Positions 23,644-36,249 of a stretch of DNA of 36,249 nucleotides are shown in pieces. The position numbers and the translations under genes were made by a program. Each line of letters begins with the position of its first letter. Within the stretch, counting starts at the first letter, position 1. The notes under the pieces are model-generated. The model did not search any database. It was not told the origin of the DNA and saw only the letters and a program-made list of their open reading frames with translations. Source of the DNA: an alpha proteobacterium L41A (GTDB lineage: Bacteria > Pseudomonadota > Alphaproteobacteria > Caulobacterales > Caulobacteraceae); the NCBI GenBank assembly GCA_000335735.1, contig AMYY01000027.1, forward strand, positions 1 through 36,249, written 5' to 3'.

Positions 23644-24363
23644 TCAGGCCTCCTGAGCCAGACGGGCGCGCAGGGTCATGACGCGGCGGCGGCGGATCTC
23701 GGTGCGGATGGCGGTCAGCCACAGGGCCGCGAACAGCATCCCGTAGGCCGCCAGCATGGTCAGGAAGGGCGGCAGATAGACGGGGTCGAGGCCCGAGGAG
23801 CCGGGCGTCAGGAAGCTGGCGGGCTGGTGCAAGGTGTTCCACCAGTCGACCGAGAATTTCACGATCGGCAGATTGATCAGGCCCACCAGACCCAGGACGG
23901 CGGCGGCGCGTCCGGCCTTCTGCTCGTCGTCGATCGAGGCTCTCAGCGCCATATAGCCGAGGTAGAAGAGAAACAGCACCAGCACGCTGGTCAGGCGCGC
24001 GTCCCACACCCACCAGGTCCCCCACATCGGCTGGCCCCATAGCGAGCCGGTGCACAGGGCCAGGGCCGTGAAGGCTGCGCCCGGCAGGGCGGCGGCGCGG
24101 GCGGCGGCGTCGGCCAGGGCGTGGCGGAAGACCAGCGCAAAGAAACTGGATACACCCAACGCCGCATAGGCGCCCAGGCCCAGGGTGGCGGCAGGCACAT
24201 GGACGAACATGATCCGCACCGTGTCGCCCTGCTGATAATCGGCCGGAACGGTGAAGCTGAGCCAGGCGCCGACGGCCAGCAGCACGGCGGCTAGCCCCCA
24301 CAGAACGGGCGTCAACGGGCCGGTGAAGGCCATGAAGCGCTGCGGATTGGACAGGCCAAACAT
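23644..24363 (-). CDS. ccmC: Heme exporter protein CcmC
   Basis: This is a 239-residue six-helix membrane protein of the heme handling protein family. The tryptophan-rich WGxWWxWD motif is at 114-121, and external histidines lie at about 55 (FVHVP) and 179 (TLHQP), the heme-binding pair. CcmC presents heme to CcmE. The C-terminal basic tail (EIRRRRVMTLRARL) faces the cytoplasm. The ATG at 24363 begins MFGLSNPQRFM. Gene order ccmA-B-C-D-G is the usual alphaproteobacterial one. Confidence 0.96.
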   Translation of the reverse strand: MFGLSNPQRFMAFTGPLTPVLWGLAAVLLAVGAWLSFTVPADYQQGDTVRIMFVHVPAATLGLGAYAALGVSSFFALVFRHALADAAARAAALPGAAFTALALCTGSLWGQPMWGTWWVWDARLTSVLVLFLFYLGYMALRASIDDEQKAGRAAAVLGLVGLINLPIVKFSVDWWNTLHQPASFLTPGSSGLDPVYLPPFLTMLAAYGMLFAALWLTAIRTEIRRRRVMTLRARLAQEA

Positions 24364-24402
24364 CGATTCAGCGCTTACGCAACGAATGGACCGCGGGCAA
24401 GC

Positions 24403-25113
24403 TCACCCTTGCGCGTTGCGAACGGCGGCGGCCCCGGCGAAGGGGGCGACGACGGCGGCGAACAGGACGTAGGCGCAGAGCAAGGCCAGCGCCGGGCCGA
24501 TCGGCTGACCCGATCCGGCGCGCTCCAACGCCCCGGCGCCGAAGACGACCGGCGGAATGAACAGCGGCAGAACGACGACGGCGATCAGCAGCCCGCCACG
24601 CTTGGCGCCCAGCGCAAGGGCGGCGCCCAGCGCGCCGGTGAAGGCAAAGCCCGCGCCGCCGATCAGGGCGGTCAAAGCGACCAGCGGCGTCAGCGAGGCG
24701 GGCAGGCCAAGCGCCAAGGCGGCGACGGGGGCGGTCAGGGCGAGCGGCAGACCGACGGCGATCCACTGGGCCAGGGCCTTGATCAAGACGACCTGCTCCA
24801 GCGCCAGATGACCGAGGGCCAGCAGATCCAGCGCCCCGTCCTCCATGTCGCGCTCGAACAGCCGCTCCAGCGACAGCAGGGACGCCAAGGCGAGGGCCAA
24901 CCACGCGACGCCGCCGGCGACGGGACCGAGCGTGCGCGGATCGCCGCCGGCCGCCAGCGGCAGAATGGCGGTCAGACAGGCGAAGAACCCGCAGGCCAGC
25001 AAGGGGCCGCCGCCCCCGCCCCAGGCCAGATCCAGTTCGCGCTCCAGCAGCACGCGCGTCGCGCCGCGCAGGCCGGGCGGACGGGGTTCCTGATCGACAA
25101 CGCGGCGGCTCAT
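24403..25113 (-). CDS. ccmB: Heme exporter protein CcmB
   Basis: This is the 236-residue membrane subunit of the CcmAB transporter. [25 protein letters not shown] starts the protein, followed by [16 protein letters not shown], the conserved CcmB block, and about six membrane helices rich in Ala, Gly and Leu. With CcmA it uses ATP to release heme-loaded CcmE. The start at 25113 is defined by the ATGA overlap with ccmA; an apparent extension to 25755 in this frame only reads ccmA in the wrong frame. A 39-base gap separates it from ccmC. Confidence 0.94.
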   Translation of the reverse strand: MSRRVVDQEPRPPGLRGATRVLLERELDLAWGGGGGPLLACGFFACLTAILPLAAGGDPRTLGPVAGGVAWLALALASLLSLERLFERDMEDGALDLLALGHLALEQVVLIKALAQWIAVGLPLALTAPVAALALGLPASLTPLVALTALIGGAGFAFTGALGAALALGAKRGGLLIAVVVLPLFIPPVVFGAGALERAGSGQPIGPALALLCAYVLFAAVVAPFAGAAAVRNAQG

Positions 25114-25733
25114 TTCAGGCTCCCCAAGTCGAGAGCGCGGGTCGGCAGCGGCAGGGGGTCGTGGACGGCGGCGACGATCAGGCCGTCGGCGTCCAGATGA
25201 CGCTGCATCTGCTCGGCGAAGGCTTCGCGCCAGCGCGTGTCCAGCGGCGCCATCGGTTCGTCCAGCAGCCACAGGGCGCGTGGCGATCCGACCAGCCGGC
25301 CCATGGCCAGGCGACGGCGCTGACCGGCCGAAAGACGCCGGACCTCCAGGTCCAGCAGGGGCTTCAAGCCGAAGGCCTCGACGGCGTGGTCGACGCCGTA
25401 CTGGGTGTGGCCCAGCCAGTCGCACTGAAACCCCAGCTCCTCGCGCGCCGTGCGGCCGCCCTTCAGCCCGTCCAGATGGCCGAGAAAATGGGTCTCGCGT
25501 CCACGCGCCTGTCGTTCGTCCAGCCGATTGCCGTCGCCGTCCTGGAAGGCGACCGTCCCGGCGTCGGGGAGCAATAGGCCCGCGATGGCGCGCAGCAGGC
25601 TGGTCTTTCCCGCCCCATTTGCGCCCGTCAGGGCCAGCACCTCGCCGGCGCGCAAGGTCAGGTCGAGGCCGTCGAACAGTCGCCGCTCGCCGCGTGAGAC
25701 GGTCAGGCCGGAGAGGGTGAGGGTGTGGATCAT
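25110..25733 (-). CDS. ccmA: Heme ABC exporter ATP-binding protein CcmA
   Basis: This 207-residue ABC ATPase has Walker [10 protein letters not shown] (residues 37-45), the signature LSAGQ (134-138) and Walker B LWLLDEP (154-160), followed by the D-loop and a switch histidine in VAAVHDPL. It powers the CcmABCD complex. The start at 25733 is the first gene of the operon. The divergent acnA gene begins 208 bases away, and the intergenic region holds an inverted repeat at 25775-25797 that could be an operator. Confidence 0.95.
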   Translation of the reverse strand: MIHTLTLSGLTVSRGERRLFDGLDLTLRAGEVLALTGANGAGKTSLLRAIAGLLLPDAGTVAFQDGDGNRLDERQARGRETHFLGHLDGLKGGRTAREELGFQCDWLGHTQYGVDHAVEAFGLKPLLDLEVRRLSAGQRRRLAMGRLVGSPRALWLLDEPMAPLDTRWREAFAEQMQRHLDADGLIVAAVHDPLPLPTRALDLGSLK

Positions 25734-25774
25734 CGCGTTTCACCCGCCGCGCCAAATCTGCGAACCCTTCTCAA

Positions 25775-25797
25775 TGTCCACGTCAGGGGTGTGGACA
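25775..25797. promoter_or_regulatory. Inverted repeat in the ccmA-acnA divergent promoter region
   Basis: TGTCCAC and GTGGACA flank a nine-base spacer, a perfect 7-base-pair inverted repeat about 42 bases from the ccmA start and 145 from the acnA start. It has the shape of a dimeric regulator site. The regulator is not known. Confidence 0.4.
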
Positions 25798-25941
25798 CAT
25801 GGACGGTGCGGCGCGGCGGGGCTATAGGCACGGTCGCCGCAGCAGGCTTTCGCCGCGCGCGCAGGGGCCCTGTGAGCCGCTGCGTCTGCCGCGCGAAGGC
25901 GCAACCGGATTGTCGGGCGGCGCTGACCAGAGGAACTCTCC

Positions 25942-28668
<2,727 letters not shown>

Positions 28669-28693
28669 GTCGCGGTTCGTCCAGACAAGAAAG

Positions 28694-28730
28694 AGGGCCG
28701 GCGGAGCGATCCGCCGGCCCTGTTTCGTTT
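28694..28730 (+). terminator. Intrinsic terminator of acnA
   Basis: A perfect 12-base-pair stem (AGGGCCGGCGGA / TCCGCCGGCCCT) with a GCGA tetraloop is followed by GTTTCGTTT. It starts 26 bases after the acnA stop. The convergent dehydrogenase gene may use it too. Confidence 0.9.
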
Positions 28731-28746
28731 GCCGAAAGGGCGGTGG

Positions 28747-30120
28747 TCAGTCGGCGCTGACGACCACCAGCTTGCGGTTTACGAACTCCTTGATGCCCAC
28801 ATCGCCCAACTCGCGGCCGAAGCCCGAGCGTTTGACGCCGCCGAACGGCAGTTCGGGCATGGAGGTCGTGGTGGTGTTGATGAAGACCATTCCGGTCTCG
28901 ATGCGCGAGGCCAGTTTGCGGGCGCGGTCGGTGTCGCCCGAGAAGATCGAGCCGCCCAGGCCGAAGTGGGAATCGTTGGCCAGGGCCACGACCGCGTCGT
29001 CGTCCTCGACCACGAAGACCTGGGCCACGGGGCCGAAGAACTCCTGATAGAAGGCCGGGTTGTCTCGCGCGACGTCCGTCAGGACGGTCGGCTCATAGAA
29101 GAAGCCGGTGCGGTCGGCGGGCTTGCCGCCGGTCACCGCCTTGGCACCGTGCTGGATCGCCTCGTCCACCTGTTTGGTCAGGGTCTTCAGCGCATCCTCG
29201 GACGACAGCGGGCCCAGGTCGGTGGCCTCGTCCAACGGATCGCCCATGACGGCCTTCTTCATGCCTTCGACGAAGCTGGTGATGAAGGCGTCGGAGACCG
29301 ACTTCTGGACGATGAAGCGTTTGGAGCCGGTGCAGACCTGTCCGGCATTGGACAGGCGGCCTTCGACGCCGGCCGCGACTGCCTTTTCGATGTCGGCGTC
29401 GTCCAGCACCACGAAGACATCGCTGCCGCCCAGTTCCAGCGTGGACTTCTTCAGCATTTCCGAGGCGCGGGCCGAGACCTTGGCGCCGGCGCCCTCCGAC
29501 CCGGTCAGGGCCACGCCCTGGATGCGGTCGTCGCCGATCAGTTCGGCGACCTTTTCGGAGGAGATGTAGAGATTGGCGACGAAGCCTTCGGGCGCGCCGG
29601 CCTCGCGCACCAGTTCGGCGAACCGGGCGGCGCAGCGCGGCACGATGCCCGCGTGCTTGTAGAGCACGGGATTGCCGACCGCGATGGCGGGGGCGACCAC
29701 GCGGATCAGCTGATAGATCGGGAAGTTCCACGGCTCGACCGCCAGCAGCACGCCGATCGGGTGAAACTCGACCCAGGCCTCGCCCAGTTCGCTGTCGATC
29801 TTCTGGGGTTTCAGGAAGTCGGCGGCCTTCTCGGCGTAGTAGGCGGCGATGCCGGCGCACAGATCGATCTCGCCCTGTCCCTGAGCCAGGGGCTTGCCCA
29901 TCTCCTCGGCCATGGTGCGGGCCAGGTCGTCGCGGTTTTCGGTCAGAAGGCCCGACAGGGATTTCAGCACGGCGAGACGCGGCTGGATGTCGCCCTTGGA
30001 CCAATCCGAATGGAACAGGCCGTCGGCCTTGGCCAGGGCGGCCTCGACGGCGTCGTCGGTGTGTTCCGGATAGTCCTCGACCAGTTGTTCGGTGAAGGGA
30101 TTGAGGGTGCGATAGGCCAT
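28747..30120 (-). CDS. NAD(P)-dependent succinate-semialdehyde dehydrogenase family protein
   Basis: This 457-residue aldehyde dehydrogenase has catalytic Cys263 in NAGQVCTGS and general base Glu229 in LELGGSD. The dinucleotide and substrate tunnel block is PWNFPIYQL at 130-138, and EFFGPVAQVF and PFGGVKRSGFGRE lie towards the C-terminus. Length and the start AYRTLNPFTE match the short succinate-semialdehyde dehydrogenase group, which oxidises succinate semialdehyde to succinate. That substrate is inferred from family likeness only. It is convergent with acnA, which would share the succinate branch of the TCA cycle. No GABA transaminase gene lies nearby. Confidence 0.93.
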   Translation of the reverse strand: MAYRTLNPFTEQLVEDYPEHTDDAVEAALAKADGLFHSDWSKGDIQPRLAVLKSLSGLLTENRDDLARTMAEEMGKPLAQGQGEIDLCAGIAAYYAEKAADFLKPQKIDSELGEAWVEFHPIGVLLAVEPWNFPIYQLIRVVAPAIAVGNPVLYKHAGIVPRCAARFAELVREAGAPEGFVANLYISSEKVAELIGDDRIQGVALTGSEGAGAKVSARASEMLKKSTLELGGSDVFVVLDDADIEKAVAAGVEGRLSNAGQVCTGSKRFIVQKSVSDAFITSFVEGMKKAVMGDPLDEATDLGPLSSEDALKTLTKQVDEAIQHGAKAVTGGKPADRTGFFYEPTVLTDVARDNPAFYQEFFGPVAQVFVVEDDDAVVALANDSHFGLGGSIFSGDTDRARKLASRIETGMVFINTTTTSMPELPFGGVKRSGFGRELGDVGIKEFVNRKLVVVSAD

Positions 30121-30213
30121 GGGGCGTCCTGAGGCTTCGGTCGGACGCCCGGGGCGGCGCCGATCCGTTGTCAGGAAGGCAAACGCGACCTGTCCGGGCG
30201 GGTTGCCTGGCCG

Positions 30214-30465
30214 TCAGTCCGGATCGCTGAACGGCGGCGGGAGATGGCCGGACGTGAAGAGGATGGTGGGCTCTTCGTCGTAGTCGCCCATTTCGGTGTC
30301 GGCCGATACGGCGAAGGCGACGACGCCCAGACGCAACGGCGCCAGACGTTCGGCCTTGCGACGCGCCTCTTCGGCGTCCTTGCAGCCGACCTGGGGTTCT
30401 GCGCGCAGGGCCTTGCCCCGGCCCTGGACATAGGCCTGGACGATATAGACGGTTTCGGTTGCCAT
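30214..30465 (-). CDS. Conserved small hypothetical protein
   Basis: This 83-residue protein begins TETVYIVQAYVQGRGKALRAEPQVGCKDAEEARRKAERLAP and ends EEPTILFTSGHLPPPF. It resembles small uncharacterised alphaproteobacterial proteins that I know only as conserved hypotheticals. It is soluble, with a mixed alpha/beta pattern and no catalytic motif. The ATG at 30465 gives the best fit. It sits between the dehydrogenase and oxyR on the same strand, with spacing of 83-93 bases on either side, so it may have its own promoter. Confidence 0.75.
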   Translation of the reverse strand: MATETVYIVQAYVQGRGKALRAEPQVGCKDAEEARRKAERLAPLRLGVVAFAVSADTEMGDYDEEPTILFTSGHLPPPFSDPD

Positions 30466-30548
30466 CCGCCTCCAAGCGACCTGTTCGGCGCTCAGGTCAA
30501 TCGATCAATCAGGTGGCAGCTCTGTTTCATCCAAGCTTCACTCTAGCT

Positions 30549-31448
30549 TCAATCCAGCTTCAGGGCCTCGGCCAGCAGCCGGGCCTCGGCGGCGCGGCTG
30601 GAGCCGGCGCGCCAGGCGACGACGATCTCGCGATGGGGCGGGGCGCCGTCGGCCTGGTTTTCGAAGGCGCGAATGGCGACGGAGGGGTTGTCGGCCAGGC
30701 CGGCCTGCACCGCCATCTTGGGCAGGAAGGAGACGCCGAGGCCCGAGCCGACCATCTGAACCAGGGTGTGCAGGCTGGTGGCCGCAAAGACGTCGTCGCC
30801 GCGCGGGGCCTCGATATCCAGCGCCGCCAGAGCGTGGTCGCGCAGGCAATGGCCGTCCTCCAGCAGGATCAGATCCTCCGCCCGTAGCGAGCCGGGACGG
30901 ATGGGGCCGGGCGCGGCCAGGGCATGGTCGGCGGGGGCGGCGGCCATGATCTCGTCATCGCCGATACGAGCGTGGGCGATGCCCGGCGCATCGTAAGGCA
31001 GGGCGATGACCGCCGCGTCGATTTGACCCGCCTTCAGCGCCGCGATCAGCCGGGGCGTCAGGTCCTCGCGGATAAACAGCTTCAGGCTGGGATAGGCGGC
31101 TTTCACCGAGGGCAGTTTGGCGGGCAGCAGGAAGGGGGCGACGGTCGGGATAACGCCCAGGCGGAATCGGCCGGACAGCAGACGCCCGGCGTTTTTGGCC
31201 GCCTCGACCAGATCCTCGGTGCGGGCCAGGACGTCCTCGGCGCGGCGAACGGCCTCGGCTCCGACGGCGGTCATGATCACGGCGCCGCGGGCGCGTTCGA
31301 CCACCGGCGCGCCCAGGATGCGCTCAAGCTCCTGCACCCCGGCGCTGAGGGCGGGCTGGCTGACATGGGCGGCCTCGGCGGCGCGCGAGAAGCTGCCGTG
31401 TTCGGCCAGGAGCTTGAGATACTGGAGCTGGCGCAGGGTGGGGAGCAT
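30549..31448 (-). CDS. oxyR: LysR family regulator OxyR, single-cysteine form
   Basis: The 299-residue protein has an N-terminal winged helix (LRQLQYLKLLAEHGSFSRAAEAAHVSQPALSAGVQELER, residues 5-43). The effector domain contains LLEDGHCLRDHAL, the OxyR peroxide-sensing block. Cys201 corresponds to the peroxidatic Cys199 of E. coli OxyR. The resolving cysteine expected nine residues later is Leu210, and there is no other cysteine in the whole protein. It therefore cannot form the classic intramolecular disulfide. It is divergent from katG with a 145-base gap that carries an ATAG-N7-CTAT element, consistent with control of katG. The family call is strong; peroxide sensing by this variant is inferred. 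Confidence 0.92.
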   Translation of the reverse strand: MLPTLRQLQYLKLLAEHGSFSRAAEAAHVSQPALSAGVQELERILGAPVVERARGAVIMTAVGAEAVRRAEDVLARTEDLVEAAKNAGRLLSGRFRLGVIPTVAPFLLPAKLPSVKAAYPSLKLFIREDLTPRLIAALKAGQIDAAVIALPYDAPGIAHARIGDDEIMAAAPADHALAAPGPIRPGSLRAEDLILLEDGHCLRDHALAALDIEAPRGDDVFAATSLHTLVQMVGSGLGVSFLPKMAVQAGLADNPSVAIRAFENQADGAPPHREIVVAWRAGSSRAAEARLLAEALKLD

Positions 31449-31457
31449 GGAAGCGAA

Positions 31458-33864
<2,407 letters not shown>

Positions 33865-33887
33865 AGCGAGCCAAAACTGAAGGCTGA

Positions 33888-33925
33888 GGGCCGGGCGCCG
33901 AAGACGCGTCCGGCCTTTGGCTTTT
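33888..33925. terminator. Terminator between katG and the convergent cyclotransferase
   Basis: GGCCGGGCG pairs with CGTCCGGCC (one mismatch), followed by a T-rich run. An outer GCCAAA/TTTGGC pairing (33870-33875, 33916-33921) may extend it. It lies just past the katG stop and could serve both directions. Confidence 0.6.
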
Positions 33926-34699
33926 CTAGCGAAGCTTGATCTCGAACAGCTGCGGCCAGCGTTTGCCGGTGACGAACAGGCGTTTGCCCGCCGCGTCCCA
34001 GGCGATGCCGTTCAGGACGTCATCGTTGGGGTCGAGGTTCGCGCCCTTGGGGACCAGGGCGGTCAGGTCGATGAAGGCCTTGACCACGCCGGTCTCGGGA
34101 TCGATGCGCGCGATGCGGTTGTCCTGCCAGATATTGGCGAAGACCTCGCCGTCGATCCATTCCAGCTCGTTGATCTGATCCAGCGGCTTTCCGTCGGCGG
34201 TGACGGAGACGCGGCCCGTCTCGGCCAGGGTCTCGGGATCGAGGAAGCGCAGCTGATCGGTGCCGTCGCTCATGATCAGACGGCGGCCGTCGGTGGTCAG
34301 GGCCCAGCCCTCGCCCGGATAGGAAAAGCCGCCCAGGGGCGAGAAGTCGTCCAGCTTCCAGATAAAGCCGATGTGGTTGCGCCAGGTCAGGCTGTAGAGC
34401 TTGCCGTTCAGCGTGGTCATGCCCTCGCCGAAATAGATGGTCGGCAGGTCGCGCTGACGCTCCACGCGTCCTGTCTGCAGATCGACCTTGCGGATGAAGG
34501 ACGGATAAAGGCCCGTACTCTCGTAGAGGCCGCCGTCGTGGAAGAAGAGGCCTTCGGTGAAGGCCCCCGTGTCGTGCGGATAGGCCCGCACGACCTCGTA
34601 GGACTGGACCGGGACTTCGGCCCTGACCGGCAGGGCGACGCCTGTCGTCAGCAGCAGACCGGCGATGAGGCCGGCGAGCCGGGACGGCAGGCGCATCAT
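33926..34699 (-). CDS. Glutaminyl-peptide cyclotransferase (beta-propeller type)
   Basis: This 257-residue protein has a signal peptide ending near PVRAE and a five-bladed propeller like that of Xanthomonas and plant QC enzymes. Conserved segments are HDTGAFTEGLFFHDGGLYESTGLY, TWRNHIGFIWKLDDF, YPGEGWALTTDG, INELEWIDGEVFANIWQ and DDVLNGIAWD, which contain the acidic active-site residues. It converts an N-terminal Gln of periplasmic proteins or peptides to pyroglutamate. It starts five bases after the TerC-family gene, so the two form one transcript; a functional link is not known. Confidence 0.93.
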   Translation of the reverse strand: MMRLPSRLAGLIAGLLLTTGVALPVRAEVPVQSYEVVRAYPHDTGAFTEGLFFHDGGLYESTGLYPSFIRKVDLQTGRVERQRDLPTIYFGEGMTTLNGKLYSLTWRNHIGFIWKLDDFSPLGGFSYPGEGWALTTDGRRLIMSDGTDQLRFLDPETLAETGRVSVTADGKPLDQINELEWIDGEVFANIWQDNRIARIDPETGVVKAFIDLTALVPKGANLDPNDDVLNGIAWDAAGKRLFVTGKRWPQLFEIKLR

Positions 34700-34704
34700 G
34701 AGCC

Positions 34705-35532
34705 TCAGCCTCGCTCGGCGGCGGCTTCGGCCTCGGCCTTCCGGGCGCGGGCCTCGGCGGCGTTCGCCTCGTTGCGGGCCAGTTCGGCCTTTTCCTTCTT
34801 GGATGCGGATTTGCGACCCAGCATGTTCAACGCCTCAACACCGGCCGAGAAGGCCATGGCCGCATAAATGTAGCCCTTGGGCACATGATAGCCGAAGCCG
34901 TCGGCGATCAACACCATGCCGATCATCAGCAGGAAGCCGAGCGCCAGCATGACGACGCTGGGGTTCTTATTGATGAAGTCGGCCAGCGGGTCTGCGGCCA
35001 GCAGCATGACGGTTACGGCGACCAGGACGGCGACGACCATAATGGGCAGATGTTCGGTCATGCCGACAGCGGTCAGGATCGAGTCGATCGAGAAGACGAG
35101 ATCAAGGAGGATGATCTGGAAGACGGCCGCGCCGGCGTTGGCGATGACCACGTCCTTCTTGTCCATGACGTCGTGGCTGGGCGTCGGATCAACCGTGTGG
35201 TGGATTTCCTTGGTCGCCTTCCAGACCAGGAACAGACCACCCGCGATCAGGATCAGGTCCTTCCACGAGAATTCATTGCCCATGACGGTGAAGACCGGCT
35301 GCACCAGGCCGACCAGCCAGGCGATGATCGACAGCAGGGCCAGACGCATGACCAGGGCCAGGCCGATACCGATGCGCCGCACCTTCTGGCGCTGATGCTC
35401 TGGCAGCTTGTTCGACAGGATCGAGATGAAGATCAGGTTGTCGATGCCGAGCACGACCTCCATCACGATGAGGGTCACCAATGCGGCCCAGGCGGCCGGA
35501 TCGGAGAACAGAGGGATTATGCTGTCGAGCAT
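34705..35532 (-). CDS. TerC family integral membrane protein
   Basis: This 275-residue protein has seven or so membrane helices. The two TerC metal-site motifs are both intact: [15 protein letters not shown] near residues 24-38 and [14 protein letters not shown] in the middle. TerC proteins act in manganese export during metalation of secreted proteins or in tellurite resistance; which applies here is not visible. The last 40 residues form a charged, Ala-rich helix ([31 protein letters not shown]) that extends past the usual family end. The start at 35532 has AGGACC upstream. The upstream region is GC-rich and structured, but I see no yybP-ykoY manganese riboswitch motif. Confidence 0.93.
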   Translation of the reverse strand: MLDSIIPLFSDPAAWAALVTLIVMEVVLGIDNLIFISILSNKLPEHQRQKVRRIGIGLALVMRLALLSIIAWLVGLVQPVFTVMGNEFSWKDLILIAGGLFLVWKATKEIHHTVDPTPSHDVMDKKDVVIANAGAAVFQIILLDLVFSIDSILTAVGMTEHLPIMVVAVLVAVTVMLLAADPLADFINKNPSVVMLALGFLLMIGMVLIADGFGYHVPKGYIYAAMAFSAGVEALNMLGRKSASKKEKAELARNEANAAEARARKAEAEAAAERG

Positions 35533-36249
35533 GAGGGGTCCTGAGGGAGCAAAAAGCTTGAGCGGAAAGCGCTAGGGCCGACGCCGGTTCCGATCAAGCG
35601 GGCGGGTGCGGCGTCATGGTCGCACCCCCTTCGCGGTGCGGGTCGGACAAGCGGACGTGCGACGGCGCCTTCGCGCGGTCGCAGCGAAGTCTGGAGGGCT
35701 GGGCGGAGCGCCGGGCCTTCGCCCGGAGTGTGATTAGAGATTACCGTTTCGACTAAGGGTTATGACGCTCCGCGCGGGGGGTTGGCCTGCAAGCTCGGGG
35801 CGCCGAGCGGTGGCGGTCTTATCGCCTAACCCCATAAGCCTGCGACGGGCGGGTCGGAGCAGCGATCCCCGATCCCCGGTGCGGCCGAGTATCCCCCTCG
35901 ACCCTGCGACGCGACTGCGGACGCCGGGGCGATTCCCCGACCGATCAGCCCCGGCGCCGCGATGGGATCTCACCATCGCCCCCGTTCCCTCCGCTCCCGC
36001 CGCCGCAAGGTCGCAGGCCTTACGAGCCCTCCATGCGACGAGACAGGTGCATTATGCGGCCGTTTGACCCCGTGGATGGGAGACGGGGGACATAAATCGG
36101 CAAGCGGTTGAAATCGCTGCGGGTGGACCAGCGGCATTGCGATGGCTGAGCACCGTCTCCTCCCCATGTCATGGGGAGGTGGCTCGGAGCGCAGCGGAGA
36201 GACGGAGGGGCTCTTCGTGCATCCCGGCGCTCAAGCGGCGTCTAGAACC
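35533..36249. other. Structured non-coding region at the right edge
   Basis: About 717 bases hold no convincing gene. Several hairpins are readable: 35711-35726 (CCGGGC, loop CTTC, GCCCGG), a CGCACC/GGTGCG pair near 35621-35639, and a long imperfect stem at 35781-35843 with the inner hairpin CTCGG/CCGAG. The leftmost part should include the TerC promoter on the minus strand. The remainder could hold a small RNA or regulatory DNA for a gene beyond the window. No match to tmRNA, RNase P or SRP RNA landmarks was found. Confidence 0.5.
36153..36205. repeat. REP-like palindromic element
   Basis: An outer stem CCGTCTC (36153-36159) / GAGACGG (36199-36205) encloses an inner hairpin CCTCCCCAT / ATGGGGAGG with loop GTC (36159-36179). 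The shape and sequence resemble the short palindromes scattered between genes in Brevundimonas and Caulobacter genomes. This likeness is from memory and not from a search. Confidence 0.55.

Noticed and set aside
25114..25755. Extension of ccmB upstream across ccmA
   Set aside because: The frame stays open only because of GC bias; ccmB begins at the ATGA overlap with a family-like start.
28729..30132. A 467-residue antisense frame over the aldehyde dehydrogenase
   Set aside because: The minus-strand protein has the full aldehyde dehydrogenase motifs; the plus-strand frame is low-complexity.
35533..35760. A manganese (yybP-ykoY) riboswitch upstream of the TerC gene
   Set aside because: TerC genes often carry one, but I could not find its conserved GGGGAGUA-type core on the minus strand here.
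35733..36060. tmRNA, RNase P RNA, 4.5S RNA or 6S RNA
   Set aside because: A TTTCGAC stretch and hairpins prompted the idea, but no tag reading frame, no GAGGAAAGTCC block and no SRP tetraloop core were seen; 6S RNA cannot be excluded by eye.
35762..36067. A 101-residue open frame in the right-hand non-coding region
   Set aside because: Its composition (Arg, Pro, Ser, Ala) is typical of GC-rich noise, it has no good ribosome binding site, and the overlapping minus-strand frame is equally poor.

Overview
The window looks like a chromosomal segment of a high-GC alphaproteobacterium, most likely a member of the Caulobacteraceae close to Brevundimonas or Caulobacter. This rests on the gene families (MmcB, DUF2794, DUF6356, Fe-S photolyase, System I cytochrome c maturation genes), on a GTTC-N7-GTTC LexA box of the alphaproteobacterial type in front of mmcB, and on the GC-rich, tightly packed layout. 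The genus is an inference; no 16S or marker comparison could be made.

Layout. 1-3043: the end of an IS5-family transposase abuts mmcB (DNA repair). Next, on the minus strand, come two tandem lipocalins, a GNAT acetyltransferase and a 2'-5' RNA ligase. 3174-7991: a Bax-inhibitor-1 membrane protein with a strong terminator, a large secreted beta-lactamase-fold serine hydrolase, a DUF2794 protein and a DegP-like PDZ protease. 8164-14035: a DUF6356 protein, rlmN, a DUF350 membrane protein paired with a trypsin-like protease, and a secreted two-domain M16 peptidase. 14210-19811: a membrane-bound hybrid histidine kinase, isoaspartyl peptidase, quinone oxidoreductase, a DUF1232 protein, an SDR dehydrogenase and a DUF4892-like secreted protein. 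20031-22818: tRNA-Gly(GCC) with promoter and terminator, an iron-sulfur photolyase/cryptochrome, a lipoprotein M48 protease and a small unknown protein. 22864-28668: the ccmA-B-C-D-G operon, divergent from acnA. 28747-33864: a succinate-semialdehyde-type dehydrogenase, a small conserved protein, and divergent oxyR and katG. 33926-36249: a glutaminyl cyclotransferase in an operon with a TerC-family membrane protein, then about 700 bases of structured non-coding DNA ending in a palindromic repeat.

Themes. The region is mostly housekeeping, with several linked functions. Envelope protein quality control is represented by four proteases and one membrane partner. Genome and oxidant defence is represented by mmcB under LexA, photolyase, and katG with oxyR. 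Cytochrome c maturation is represented by the Ccm operon. Many convergent genes meet with stop codons that touch or overlap on CTAG or TGATCA palindromes, so intergenic space is very small.

No CRISPR array, prophage or obvious new defence island was seen. The items most worth a second look are an OxyR with only one cysteine facing an OxyR-like operator at katG, the LexA box at mmcB with an IS end at its stop codon, the DUF350-protease pair, and the structured non-coding region at the right edge.
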